Notes under the pieces: generated by a model
Database searches by the model: none
What the model saw: the letters and a program-made list of their open reading frames with translations, nothing else
What the model was told of the DNA's origin: nothing
Made by a program: the position numbers and the translations under genes
Source of the DNA: Arthrobacter rhombi
GTDB taxonomy: Bacteria > Actinomycetota > Actinomycetes > Actinomycetales > Micrococcaceae
Assembly: GCF_900163545.1 (NCBI RefSeq)
Contig: NZ_FUHW01000024.1
Span: 1 to 64,000 of the forward strand
DNA: 64,000 bases
Direction of reading: 5' to 3'
Shown: piece after piece, positions 1 to 8,997 of the stretch
Layout of the letters: each line of letters begins with the position of its first letter
Position numbering within the stretch: position 1 is the stretch's first letter

Positions 1-315
1 CGGAATCGTGCTACCAACTGTCCAGACGTGCGCTACCGTCAAGCGCTACTCGCCACATTATCGAGAATCAGCATTCAAGACGTTGTGAGGCCTCCCATCA
101 AACACCGCCAACAACCGCGGCGCACGACAGACAGGCGCCGCCCGTGTAGGTGTCCCCCGGAAGAAATACAGCGCGCCGGCTCCAACGCCACAAGGCCTTC
201 CGGGTAGCTGAGTTCACTTCAGACAATATGCGCAGCGGTTCGCTTACGCGTCCAAACATTCCAATCACCACCTGGTAATGTTATGGGGCTAGTAGAAACC
301 TAGGAGGTTTATCCG
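1..315. other. Upstream stretch without a recognised gene
   Basis: I see no convincing coding region here. The last part should hold the promoter of the methyltransferase gene. TAATGT at about 277-282 is a possible -10 element, and a perfect AGGAGG at 302-307 serves the GTG start at 316. The rest shows no RNA gene, hairpin or repeat that I can support; it may contain decayed sequence at the edge of the defence island. Confidence 0.5.
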
Positions 316-1794
316 GTGATTCCGGTCATTGATGTTTTCGCCGGTCCCGGTGGTCTAAACGAAGGGTTTTCGAGCGTACTCGCCTCAGGCGATACTCCAG
401 CATTTCATACGGTTGCTTCCATCGAGATGGAAGCATCGGCAGTTCGAACCCTGCGCTTCCGGAGTGCAATGCGCCACTTCCGTCGTTTGCATGGCGATGG
501 CTCGGCAGCACTCGACGACTATTTGAATTTTCGAATCTCGCTGCACCAATTAGAACTAGACCCCGGTTTCAAAGAGGCCCTCCAGCTTGCTGACCTCGAG
601 GTACACCAACACGAACTCGGGCCAGAAAATCACGAGGAAACAAGTAAAATCATCACGAACGCCCTCGGTGACAATGGCCAGCCGTGGGTACTAATCGGAG
701 GGCCGCCATGCCAAGCGTATTCACTCGCCGGGCGTTCACGACGCACTAAAGACGCCACCTTCCAAGATGACCACAAACACTTTCTTTACCGCGAGTATTT
801 GCAAATCATCAAATCTCATAGACCGACAGTATTCGTGATGGAAAACGTGAAGGGACTCCTTTCTGCGGTCAATCGCGGAGAACGAATGTTTGACCTAATT
901 CGGGGGGACTTAGAAAATCCGGCGCCAGGACTGTCCTACGAACTACACTCCATGGTTTCCAATGACGTTTCGCCCCCGTCGGGGCAGGACTTCTTGATTC
1001 GCGCAGAAGACTACGGCGTGCCTCAAAAAAGACATCGCATCATCATTGTTGGTGTTCAAGTCGGCTCGGGCCTTTCTGCACCAGAAGCCCTAGAGCCTCG
1101 TCCCCGAATCTCCGTAGGCGAAGCCATTACAGACTTGCCCAAACTCCGCTCCACTCTTTCGCGAGGCGTGGATCCGTCTGGAGAGCACTGGAAGAAAGTC
1201 GCGTACCGCGTTCGAGATTTTTTGGGAAATGCTGGATCAGAGTTTGATCTTGCGCCAAATTTACCTTCGTCTTCCCGAGAACCAGTCAACGCTTCGGCTT
1301 ACGTGAAGGACAGCGCCAAGGACTACTTTTCATTCGTGCGGCCGTCAAAAATTAGAAAACTGCCTACTTGGAATCATGAGGCACGCGGTCATATGGAAGC
1401 CGACCTCGTTCGATACGGAATGCTAAGTGCGCTCTCGAACAAAGCCGGGCGTAGTCTAAAGGTCAAAGACTTGGATAGGAGTTTTTGGCCGAACCACAAA
1501 AATATTGAAGCAGAAGTAGTCCCATTCCAAGACCGATTCCGTGTCCAGGTTCTACCATCCCCCTCCTCGACAATTGTTTCGCATATTGCCAAGGATGGTC
1601 ACTACTTCATCCATCCCGATCCAGCACAAATGAGAAGCCTCACTGTCCGCGAAGCGGCACGGCTTCAATCATTTCCTGACGACTATATCTTTGTCGGGAA
1701 CCGAACTGAACAGTTCACCCAAGTCGGCAATGCCGTTCCGCCTCTCCTAGCAAAACGCATCGGTGAAAACATCGCGGCGATAATGATCACCTAG
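316..1794 (+). CDS. C5-cytosine-specific DNA methyltransferase (Dcm family)
   Basis: Transfers a methyl group from S-adenosylmethionine to C5 of cytosine in DNA, probably to mark self DNA for the neighbouring restriction-like operon. The 492-aa protein has the family motifs in order: DVFAGPGG (residues 6-13, SAM binding), GGPPCQ with catalytic Cys132, ENVKG (about 176), QKRHR (237-241) and C-terminal QVGNAVPP (about 469). The region between motifs VIII and IX is long, as expected for the target-recognition domain; the target cannot be read from sequence. GTG at 316 is chosen because a perfect AGGAGG lies 8 bases upstream. The gene is convergent with the Z1 operon and its last 8 bases overlap the end of the 254-aa gene. 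It is visibly more AT-rich than the window beyond 9.7 kb, which suggests acquisition by transfer. Confidence 0.95.
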   Translation: MIPVIDVFAGPGGLNEGFSSVLASGDTPAFHTVASIEMEASAVRTLRFRSAMRHFRRLHGDGSAALDDYLNFRISLHQLELDPGFKEALQLADLEVHQHELGPENHEETSKIITNALGDNGQPWVLIGGPPCQAYSLAGRSRRTKDATFQDDHKHFLYREYLQIIKSHRPTVFVMENVKGLLSAVNRGERMFDLIRGDLENPAPGLSYELHSMVSNDVSPPSGQDFLIRAEDYGVPQKRHRIIIVGVQVGSGLSAPEALEPRPRISVGEAITDLPKLRSTLSRGVDPSGEHWKKVAYRVRDFLGNAGSEFDLAPNLPSSSREPVNASAYVKDSAKDYFSFVRPSKIRKLPTWNHEARGHMEADLVRYGMLSALSNKAGRSLKVKDLDRSFWPNHKNIEAEVVPFQDRFRVQVLPSPSSTIVSHIAKDGHYFIHPDPAQMRSLTVREAARLQSFPDDYIFVGNRTEQFTQVGNAVPPLLAKRIGENIAAIMIT

Positions 1795-2551
1795 ATAAGA
1801 CTATTGCCGCCTCACTTTCGGCGAAGGTTTCATCCACAAATTCAGCGAGCTCCAGTGTCGACAGTCCATAAATGCTGATAACCGCAAGTTTTCGCGTAAA
1901 ACGCTTCATGGCATCCCGTAAGAGAATCATCTTCTGATCTGTCTCCTCCGAGACTAAATGTCGCTTAGCGATTGCAGAGCCTAGTCTTTGATATCCCCCT
2001 ATCCGGGGGCGCTCAATTATCTGAACCGCTTCGTCTTCTCCTAGTTGGGACGCAGCATCATTTCCGAGTAAGTGTGCTCGCCACCACAGGCGACCAAATG
2101 TCGTGCGCGCAAAGCTGAATACCCGATCGTGAGCAACCGACCACTTCAATTCTGAGCTATTCCACGTACCGTAGCGCCACACCATCACGTCTGGGAGCAA
2201 GAGCAAGTTGAAAGCAATCCAGACTTCATTGCAAGACGCGTCTGCCGGGTGAATATCAACGGTGTCGTGCAAAACCTCGCACGCCGCCCTATCAAATTGA
2301 GTCCGTTCGTGACTACTGACTCTCGAGGGGAAGCCATGCTTCACCGCGACCCCGAGCACCCCGTCACGTATAGATTTAAACTCCGCGTTGGATACCCTCG
2401 ACTTTGCAAGCGGGTAAAAGGTGGCGCCGTCTACGGTCGCGAGTTCGGCGCTCATTGAAAGCTCCGAAAGAGACCTCGATTGGAGCTCCGTCCATGTCAT
2501 CGCCCCCTGGTGCACGCTCATCCGGGGAAAGCAGTGGTTCTGTCTGGTCAT
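1787..2551 (-). CDS. DUF6339-like protein, last gene of the Z1 defence operon
   Basis: 254-aa protein without signal peptide or membrane segments. It is mostly helical, with a Trp-rich centre (motifs DVMVWRYG and LWWRAHLLG) and the segment ERPRIGGYQRLG near residue 185. From memory this resembles the DUF6339 proteins encoded beside Z1-domain proteins; that assignment is tentative and no catalytic motif is visible. Its start overlaps the stop of the upstream 295-aa gene by 4 bases (ATGA, 2548-2551), so it is probably translationally coupled and part of the same complex. Its stop overlaps the convergent methyltransferase gene by 8 bases. Confidence 0.75.
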   Translation of the reverse strand: MTRQNHCFPRMSVHQGAMTWTELQSRSLSELSMSAELATVDGATFYPLAKSRVSNAEFKSIRDGVLGVAVKHGFPSRVSSHERTQFDRAACEVLHDTVDIHPADASCNEVWIAFNLLLLPDVMVWRYGTWNSSELKWSVAHDRVFSFARTTFGRLWWRAHLLGNDAASQLGEDEAVQIIERPRIGGYQRLGSAIAKRHLVSEETDQKMILLRDAMKRFTRKLAVISIYGLSTLELAEFVDETFAESEAAIVLSR

Positions 2552-3435
2552 TTCTGCACCCTGTTAACGATCGCCTGAAGTTCTGTCTCGACTCTTCCCG
2601 CGTCCTCTTCGTATCTTGATCGCAGAACCTCAAGCGCCACTCCAAAGAGATTAACAAAACCGACAAGGAGCTCACCGAGCGAGCTCTCAGGGTAGTCCTC
2701 GTTCGAGTCAAGATCAGGAATTCGCAATGCCAGTTGCAGCAGTTGTCGTGAGAAATCAGTGCGTAAGAAATGCATCCACGCGCCAGCGAGCTCACCATCG
2801 GGCTCGTTTAGAAGCGGAGCCAAGGCAGAATTGTCGGTGTTTAGCCAGAGCCATATTGCGCCGTCTGCTGGCAAGTACAGATCGTGGGTCATGATCTTTA
2901 GCCACCACATCGCGGTGCTCGGATTTGGGAAATCCTGTCCGGCAAATGGAATGGGCAGGATAGGAACTTGGCCGCCGTCACCCTCGAGAACCAACTTATT
3001 TTCGGCCGAAAAGACGAGGCTACCAATTCTTGAAGGCGCTAGGACCGAGTCAAGAACGTTGGGAACCCACTTGACCACAATTTGAAATTCGATGGTGGCA
3101 ATCCCGCCAACTGAATCTCCCGGAAGCTCAAGAGTCAGATGCTGCTCCCCTTCGCAGAGGATGATGGGTTCAGCTGCCGTGACTGCCGGGTTTCCTGTTG
3201 AACGGGCTACGAGGAATGCTCCTAAAACTGTTTCGCTTGGGAGCTCCAGTTCAGTCTTGATAGCTGCTAGATCAACAGTCACTTCAGTGCTGGCAGCAAC
3301 CACAGAGTGGTAATTCCAGCCTTCAAGGACATCTCCCAACATCTCCATAGGATGTCCGTCCAATGAAAACGTCCAAGATACTGCAACGTTCCGCTCGTTC
3401 TCGACGACGAGGTGTCCGAGACTCACGTTCTTCAC
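2548..3435 (-). CDS. Unrecognised 295-aa protein of the Z1 defence operon
   Basis: I do not recognise the family. The N-terminal half looks beta-rich, with alternating hydrophobic residues (SLGHLVVENERNVAVSW, then several strands up to about residue 150). The C-terminal part is helical and acidic and contains a FLRTDF-like segment. There is no signal peptide, transmembrane segment or known catalytic motif. Both ends overlap the neighbouring genes by exactly 4 bases, so it is the fourth cistron of the operon and is expected in roughly fixed proportion to the GHKL ATPase encoded just upstream. It may be an adaptor or specificity subunit, which is inference only from position. Confidence 0.75.
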   Translation of the reverse strand: MKNVSLGHLVVENERNVAVSWTFSLDGHPMEMLGDVLEGWNYHSVVAASTEVTVDLAAIKTELELPSETVLGAFLVARSTGNPAVTAAEPIILCEGEQHLTLELPGDSVGGIATIEFQIVVKWVPNVLDSVLAPSRIGSLVFSAENKLVLEGDGGQVPILPIPFAGQDFPNPSTAMWWLKIMTHDLYLPADGAIWLWLNTDNSALAPLLNEPDGELAGAWMHFLRTDFSRQLLQLALRIPDLDSNEDYPESSLGELLVGFVNLFGVALEVLRSRYEEDAGRVETELQAIVNRVQK

Positions 3436-5276
3436 AGCCGCACCTCTCGCAATTCAACCGAGGCTCTCAGGGCCGTTTCACGCGGCTGCACAAATACTGC
3501 AGTGACCTCCGTATCGTCCGGGGTCTCCATGATTAGAGTTGATCGGAGTTCGCGCTCCTTCCCGTATCGCCAGCCAGCAAACTCAGGGGCAACGGCGGCT
3601 GCTGGACCTTCGTCGCGCTCAATTCCGCCACCCGCGACAACCACACGCGCGCTGGCTAGGAGTTCGACGCAATCCCCACGTTTGCCGCCACGAATCGCAT
3701 ACGTGAACCCTACATGGACTATGCCCTGGATCTGATGCAATCTAGGCGAGCGCACTTGCTGAATTGAGACACGCCTACTGAGCGAAGACTTGGAAGTGGA
3801 ATCTCTCTCCGCAGCCTGCCCAAAACTCCTCACCGAATTGCCCGCGAAAGAGCCGATCAATGAACCCAAGCTGGCCGAAATACGGCTGGCCCCATGGGTA
3901 TTCGACGCGCCTGTCGTATCACTGGCCACGGCTGAGGTCGCGGTGAAAGTCTCACGAACCCTCCTAAGCGCTAAGGACACAAAGTTTGCTCGCCTCGCAA
4001 CGTGACTCATCGATGCGACCCAGTCATCGTGCGTTACAGGTTCGGCTTTCGCGAATTCACCATCCACCTCAGGATCAGCCAAAAATACACCGTATGCATC
4101 ACCGTCGGCATCAATCGGTGCAACCGGCATGTACTTAACGATCATTCGTGGCTTCCGCATTAGGGCCACCGTATTCGCGTATCCGGCCGTTATCGACGAG
4201 CCAGATTCGGGCGTCCGCCGAACAACTAAGTGCCCCAATTGCTGCTTCGGGTTCTTGGACCAAATTTCCTTACCAAAACTTAGGCCATTCGGCGGGCCGA
4301 ATTTTCCTTGAGACCACTTGTCAAGAGCCTGAAAAGCATGCGCAAAGTGCTTTGTCCGCGGATCCTCGAATGGACGTATCGGGGCCAGTTCAGAATCATC
4401 GCTTTTGAACACGAAAGAGACGTTGGGCCCCGCATCGGTCTCGATTGCGTGCGGCCAAGCCCACAGAAGGGCGGCTTCTCGCAAAGCATCAATACGCGAT
4501 GCTGCGGGCGCCTGTTCCTCCAGTTCGGTGTACTCCAGCGGTACTAAGATCATGATTGACGTACCAGTCATATCGGGTTCCATCACCGGGATACCGAGAG
4601 CGATGGCTAATTGCCGCGCTTCGTCCCCGAGGACAGGGTCGACAACGTCGTCCGATGCAATCTCACCCCACCAATTCCTGCCTGTAAATTTATACCCGTC
4701 TTCGACGTAGTCCGAGTCGCCTCCAGATACGGCTATAAGCCTCGGCTCCACGACACCGTTGACTCTGGGTTGCGAGTAGACAATACATACGCCAACCTCA
4801 CTTGCTGAGTACAAGGCCCCCTTGCCGAGACCGTAGGTGCCACCTTCCAACCCCTTTAGGTGCGAACGTCCAAAGTTTCTGATGAAGTCGGCGAAGTCAC
4901 TTCGTTCGCCTTCCCCAGGAGCAACGTTCGCGCGTATTGGACCACCTAGACCGCGGGTACAAGTATCGGTTATTGTCAGGACCCGGAAACGATTCAACAT
5001 GGACAGTCGCCTGATCTTTGTTGATTTCCCTTCAGGCGGCAGCTCAGCGAAAACCAAGTCTGTCACCACAGACATCTGGGAATCCGACAAGGTAAACTCA
5101 GAGATTTCGAACTGTATTTGTTCCAGAATTCGGGCATCCCAAGAATTCTGCAAAGTTTCCCGTAGCAAGACACTCCACATGTCGAGGCTAGTTCTACCCA
5201 TGGCGTTGTTGATTGACTGAGCATCACCGCTGCCGGCAGCGTCCCATTGCTGTCTGTAGAGTCGCAGCTTCTTCAT
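3432..5276 (-). CDS. HSP90/MutL/MORC-type GHKL ATPase
   Basis: Predicted ATP-dependent conformational switch of the defence system. The N-terminal third carries a GHKL ATP-binding fold. The N-box is LRETLQNSWDAR, with E40, N44 and D47 as expected for catalysis and Mg binding. The G1-like motif is TDTCTRGLGG around D104, and the ATP-lid motif GTYGLGKG is at residues 147-154. At 614 aa it is longer than a histidine-kinase ATPase domain and has no receiver or sensor domain, which fits the MutL/MORC/paraMORC group. The C-terminal Ser/Thr-rich linker (about 440-500) precedes a beta-rich end of unknown role. It overlaps both neighbours by 4 bases. GHKL ATPases paired with Z1 and DUF4420 proteins are, from memory, the core of MutL/MORC-associated R-M operons and mza-type defence loci. 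Confidence 0.88.
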   Translation of the reverse strand: MKKLRLYRQQWDAAGSGDAQSINNAMGRTSLDMWSVLLRETLQNSWDARILEQIQFEISEFTLSDSQMSVVTDLVFAELPPEGKSTKIRRLSMLNRFRVLTITDTCTRGLGGPIRANVAPGEGERSDFADFIRNFGRSHLKGLEGGTYGLGKGALYSASEVGVCIVYSQPRVNGVVEPRLIAVSGGDSDYVEDGYKFTGRNWWGEIASDDVVDPVLGDEARQLAIALGIPVMEPDMTGTSIMILVPLEYTELEEQAPAASRIDALREAALLWAWPHAIETDAGPNVSFVFKSDDSELAPIRPFEDPRTKHFAHAFQALDKWSQGKFGPPNGLSFGKEIWSKNPKQQLGHLVVRRTPESGSSITAGYANTVALMRKPRMIVKYMPVAPIDADGDAYGVFLADPEVDGEFAKAEPVTHDDWVASMSHVARRANFVSLALRRVRETFTATSAVASDTTGASNTHGASRISASLGSLIGSFAGNSVRSFGQAAERDSTSKSSLSRRVSIQQVRSPRLHQIQGIVHVGFTYAIRGGKRGDCVELLASARVVVAGGGIERDEGPAAAVAPEFAGWRYGKERELRSTLIMETPDDTEVTAVFVQPRETALRASVELREVRL

Positions 5277-6268
5277 TCTCTAGCGCCCGTAAGTCTAAAC
5301 ATTTCCGGGTCACCCTCAACATCTGGTCTCTCAAATAAGTTAATCGAGTACTGCAGACCAGTCACGGCTTCCATGATCCACTTTGGAACCGTCTCTTCCG
5401 TGAGCCTAGGAAATTCTTCGTCGACCTCGACTGTCCGGCTTGTCAGCAGTTCGAATCGGCGGCCAGCGTAGAGGCCGGAATCCGATTCGTCGTATCCAAG
5501 ATTTTTCACCGCGCTAAGGATCGCCACTCGGTTGAGACCCCGCTCATACAGGCGCTGCAAAACCTGCGGGACCGATTCCCCACTCGGACTAGCCTCAAAC
5601 TGATACCCGCGAATAAGGAGTCTCCCCGACATGGGGACAACCAGTTGAGAAGCGCCGTGGACAGTAATCGGGAAAGTCTCCCGAACAGTCGTAGATTTCA
5701 CTTCCACGGAGAGATCCTCAAACACGAAGTCGTGACGAGCACCGAATGGCCCCCTCCACGCTTGCATTGCCCCGGGCCCGCGCAAAAATCCGATCTCATC
5801 TAAGAACTTGAGCTCACCCAACAACCCAACTAACTGATTATCGGAGAGTACTGGCATCCGGTCGTCACGAAGTAGTTCTCGCCACCGTTCTAGGGTTTCG
5901 CGTGCAATCTGTGACGCATGGTCAGGCATCCGAACAACGGCCTCAAGTATGTCGTCGACCAATAAGCTGAACTGCGTCAGAAGGCGGAGATCCATACATT
6001 GCAGAACCACAAAATCCTGAGGCCCACTATTGGAAACAATCGTTCGACATTCGAAAGTGATCGTCCTATTTTGCCAGTCCGCGGGGCCCGGTTGTGGTTC
6101 ATCAATAGGTATCAATAGCGAAGGATACCCACTTCCGTCGACGGCATGAAGGAGCGGGCCTTTGCTCGTTTCCACTTCCGTTATTCTGACTGTCAGTCCA
6201 GGGTTTGACGCTACTTGAGTAGACAGGTATTCAAAGATGGCGTGAGATGGCTCCGCTACAGTGTTCAC
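5273..6268 (-). CDS. PD-(D/E)XK nuclease-like protein (DUF4420 type)
   Basis: Likely nuclease subunit of the defence system. The middle of this 331-aa protein contains a PD-(D/E)XK-like core: a conserved segment RHDFVFEDLSVEVK with Asp180, Glu189 and Lys191 spaced as in the restriction-endonuclease fold, preceded by a helix with LLGELKFL (about 149-156). The overall architecture matches proteins annotated as PD-(D/E)XK motif proteins (PF14390/DUF4420), which are encoded beside Z1 proteins. It has no signal peptide or membrane segment. It shares 4-bp overlaps with the Z1 gene upstream and the GHKL ATPase gene downstream. Nuclease activity is inferred from the motif and context. Confidence 0.85.
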   Translation of the reverse strand: MNTVAEPSHAIFEYLSTQVASNPGLTVRITEVETSKGPLLHAVDGSGYPSLLIPIDEPQPGPADWQNRTITFECRTIVSNSGPQDFVVLQCMDLRLLTQFSLLVDDILEAVVRMPDHASQIARETLERWRELLRDDRMPVLSDNQLVGLLGELKFLDEIGFLRGPGAMQAWRGPFGARHDFVFEDLSVEVKSTTVRETFPITVHGASQLVVPMSGRLLIRGYQFEASPSGESVPQVLQRLYERGLNRVAILSAVKNLGYDESDSGLYAGRRFELLTSRTVEVDEEFPRLTEETVPKWIMEAVTGLQYSINLFERPDVEGDPEMFRLTGARE

Positions 6269-8997
6269 TGGACTTGAGCCTCCTCTTCCGAAGCGCGCTT
6301 CTCGTCCAAGGAGTCGGCCTCTTCGGCTTCTGAATCAGCGTCCTCCAAGTAGCCGGGTGTTACCGGTGCGGAGTAGTAGTCGACAGTGTCAGCCTGGTTC
6401 TCGGCTTCTGGAAAGAGAATGCTGATTCCAACTACATGTTCCTTGGCTTGCAACGGTTCCCGAACAGGATCCTTTGGAGTGGACTGCTCATTTTTCACCT
6501 CGACTCCAGGATCAACCTCAGAATTTTTGTTGATCGGATAGATCACAAGCAACCCCGTGCGTCCAAGACCTTGCTGCCGTCGTACAAGCTTTAGGACTTC
6601 ATCATTAACTTTATTTTGTTGTCCATCGAAGAACGTGTCTGCAATGCTCTGCTTCGAAAGTGAGAGATCGGCGACCCTGTCCCATCGGGAGGTGATGGCC
6701 TTCAAATTCGCGGTTCCGTCGTCGTTAGTCATGACCTTCCGGCGCCGAAGTAATTTCAGCGGCTCTGACAACCCAAGATTCAACCCCGAGGAAACCCCGT
6801 CTCGTCGCTCTACGAACACGACGTTCCAATCCTTAAGCGCGCCCTGCTCATTTTGTTTGCCGATGTATTTTGTAATCGATTCAGTATCGATGGTCCTGGC
6901 ATCTTTATGCACCAAGTATGAACTCAAGAAGGCAATAATGCTCTCGACGTTGAGGCCCTTGAAACCGCGAATCGAGCTCCCAAGCTCTCGTTCGCTGTGG
7001 CCCTCCCTCAACGCAGTCTCTACCAGATTGATTACTGACCTTTGATTGGAGAGAAGCCATTTAGAGTCTTGGTCCCGGAAGAGTATGGTTTGAACTTTCC
7101 TGCCCGAGTAGCTCACCGAAGTTTTTGTGCCAGCACCCATTTTTGCCGCCGATGTAATTGCCATCTGCGGGTGAGTCCGGATCCGAACAGGCACTTGCAG
7201 AGGCGTCTTATTTTCCCTCGCATACACTTCAATATCACGACGGATCTCAAGCTCGACGGTTGCCAAGGCGATAAACCACTGGCGCAATTCGTTGGTCATC
7301 CATACCCTGACAAGATCCTCATAGCCTCGTCGATACCCAAACCATCGTCCCATTTGAAGCAGAGTGTCGTATGCCGTTGAAGCTCTAATGAAGTAGCTAG
7401 AAATCAAACCTTCTAGAGTCAACCCACGTGAAAGTGTGTTCCCTCCAACCACGATGACAGTCGCTGGTTTGTTGTCGTCATAGTTGAGCCGTTCCGAGGA
7501 CAAATAGTTGTCAACTACGACATCGACAGCAAAAAGTGTTTTTTCAATGTCTTCCCGTAGCGCCTCGTATGTGTACTCCTCATTACCAAATTCGGCCCCT
7601 GTGACTCGCGCACTCTCGAGTTCCCAGATCGACCGTACTTCAGCTTCGAGCTTGCGGTCCGCCCGCAGGAAATCTGCTCGAATATCTTCGAGTTCTTCTT
7701 CGATGGAAGCCGCAGTTGCCATATGCGCCCGGGCAAGCATAGAGGTGTGAACGAGCATAGAAGAGTGTTTGGTCTCCCCTGACCTACGCCGACGGACAGT
7801 CGTTGCCAGCACAAACCACAACAAACTCCGTCGCAACGAGTCGGGGATGTCGGGCGCCCAAATTTCAAGGTCATCCTTCTTCTTCGGCGGCCTGACTGTA
7901 TCCACGTCTTCAAGACTGACTATCCTGACGACATCCATACCGTCATCTGGCGTTTCGCCCTCGTCATGTTCCAAGGTCCCAAAAAGACGTTCGGGCCCGA
8001 AGTACGCGTCCGGCTTGGGAAGATTGACTATGAAATGTCTCGGATATAGTCCCCCTACATCAGCAGGATCGATCAACAAGTTGGCAAATGGCGTTGCCGT
8101 GTAGGCGATGTATGCAGCCTTTGGATGCGAAAGAACTTCGCCAATCAACGCATTAATCGTAGATTGACGTTTACTTCCTACATCGATCGATGCTTGATCT
8201 GCCTCATCGTCGATGACAAGAATTGGTAACTGGGCAATAGTTGTGGACGAAGCCCTATTCAGCCACGCGTTGAGTCGCCGGAGGCGCGCCGGGTTCTTCT
8301 TCACCACGGCGAGAAGTCGAAGATCTTTATTACTCAGGAGAGCGTTGGGATTCGTTGTTTCAGCAAAATCATGATCACTAGTTGTGAGCAAGTGAAATCT
8401 TGCGGAGCAGGGGTCCACGACATACTCACCTATGCGTTCCTGCGTTTGTTGCCGCAGGTTATCCGTAATACCTGAAAGAACGATAACGAGTCGATATCCG
8501 ACATCGGCCGCCTTGGCGATGACAGACATGAAGTTTGTCGTCTTCCCGCTTTGGACATACCCGAGGACAAGGCCGCGCGTGTCGATTGTTTCGCTCCCCG
8601 GAGGCGATCCAAGACCGACTACACGCGACGATGAAGAATCGATCCCCTTTACAGCATCTTCCAGCTCAACAGACAAGCGGTTCCTCAGCGGCGGCCAGAA
8701 GTAGTCGTCGTGGCGTGGTCCTCCGTACCAACCCGCGAATGTGCTGGTTAACGTTCCTCCTCCGGCTTCGTCCTCGCCTCCGGGCCAAGTGTCGACCTTG
8801 CGAATTCGCCTTTCATATTCCGCTCGACCAGCCAAAACTAATGAACGTTCCAGCCTAAAAACGCCGCTTTCGAGCTTCTCGCACACCCTCGATACTTCTA
8901 GTCCTCCTCGGACCTGAACTTCGATGTGTTCCGCAACCTCACGGACTTCATCCTGCGCGAAATCGCTAGTGCCTTCCCCAACCGGATATACCGACAT
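6265..8997 (-). CDS. Z1-domain superfamily II helicase-like ATPase
   Basis: Predicted DNA-dependent motor of the defence system. This 910-aa protein has a Walker A motif GYVQSGKT (residues 146-153), a DEAD Walker B box in LVIDDEAD (264-267), a motif III-like AYTATPFANLL, and motif V/VI-like segments GGNTLSRGLTLEG and QMGRWFGYR near residue 555. The last two are hallmarks of the Z1 domain (PF10593). The C-terminus is acidic and low complexity. The start is followed by four further genes, each overlapping the previous one by 4 bases, so this is the first cistron of the operon. A purine-rich GGGGGTTGG precedes the ATG. Composition is AT-richer than the chromosome beyond 9.7 kb. Confidence 0.92.
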   Translation of the reverse strand: MSVYPVGEGTSDFAQDEVREVAEHIEVQVRGGLEVSRVCEKLESGVFRLERSLVLAGRAEYERRIRKVDTWPGGEDEAGGGTLTSTFAGWYGGPRHDDYFWPPLRNRLSVELEDAVKGIDSSSSRVVGLGSPPGSETIDTRGLVLGYVQSGKTTNFMSVIAKAADVGYRLVIVLSGITDNLRQQTQERIGEYVVDPCSARFHLLTTSDHDFAETTNPNALLSNKDLRLLAVVKKNPARLRRLNAWLNRASSTTIAQLPILVIDDEADQASIDVGSKRQSTINALIGEVLSHPKAAYIAYTATPFANLLIDPADVGGLYPRHFIVNLPKPDAYFGPERLFGTLEHDEGETPDDGMDVVRIVSLEDVDTVRPPKKKDDLEIWAPDIPDSLRRSLLWFVLATTVRRRRSGETKHSSMLVHTSMLARAHMATAASIEEELEDIRADFLRADRKLEAEVRSIWELESARVTGAEFGNEEYTYEALREDIEKTLFAVDVVVDNYLSSERLNYDDNKPATVIVVGGNTLSRGLTLEGLISSYFIRASTAYDTLLQMGRWFGYRRGYEDLVRVWMTNELRQWFIALATVELEIRRDIEVYARENKTPLQVPVRIRTHPQMAITSAAKMGAGTKTSVSYSGRKVQTILFRDQDSKWLLSNQRSVINLVETALREGHSERELGSSIRGFKGLNVESIIAFLSSYLVHKDARTIDTESITKYIGKQNEQGALKDWNVVFVERRDGVSSGLNLGLSEPLKLLRRRKVMTNDDGTANLKAITSRWDRVADLSLSKQSIADTFFDGQQNKVNDEVLKLVRRQQGLGRTGLLVIYPINKNSEVDPGVEVKNEQSTPKDPVREPLQAKEHVVGISILFPEAENQADTVDYYSAPVTPGYLEDADSEAEEADSLDEKRASEEEAQVQ

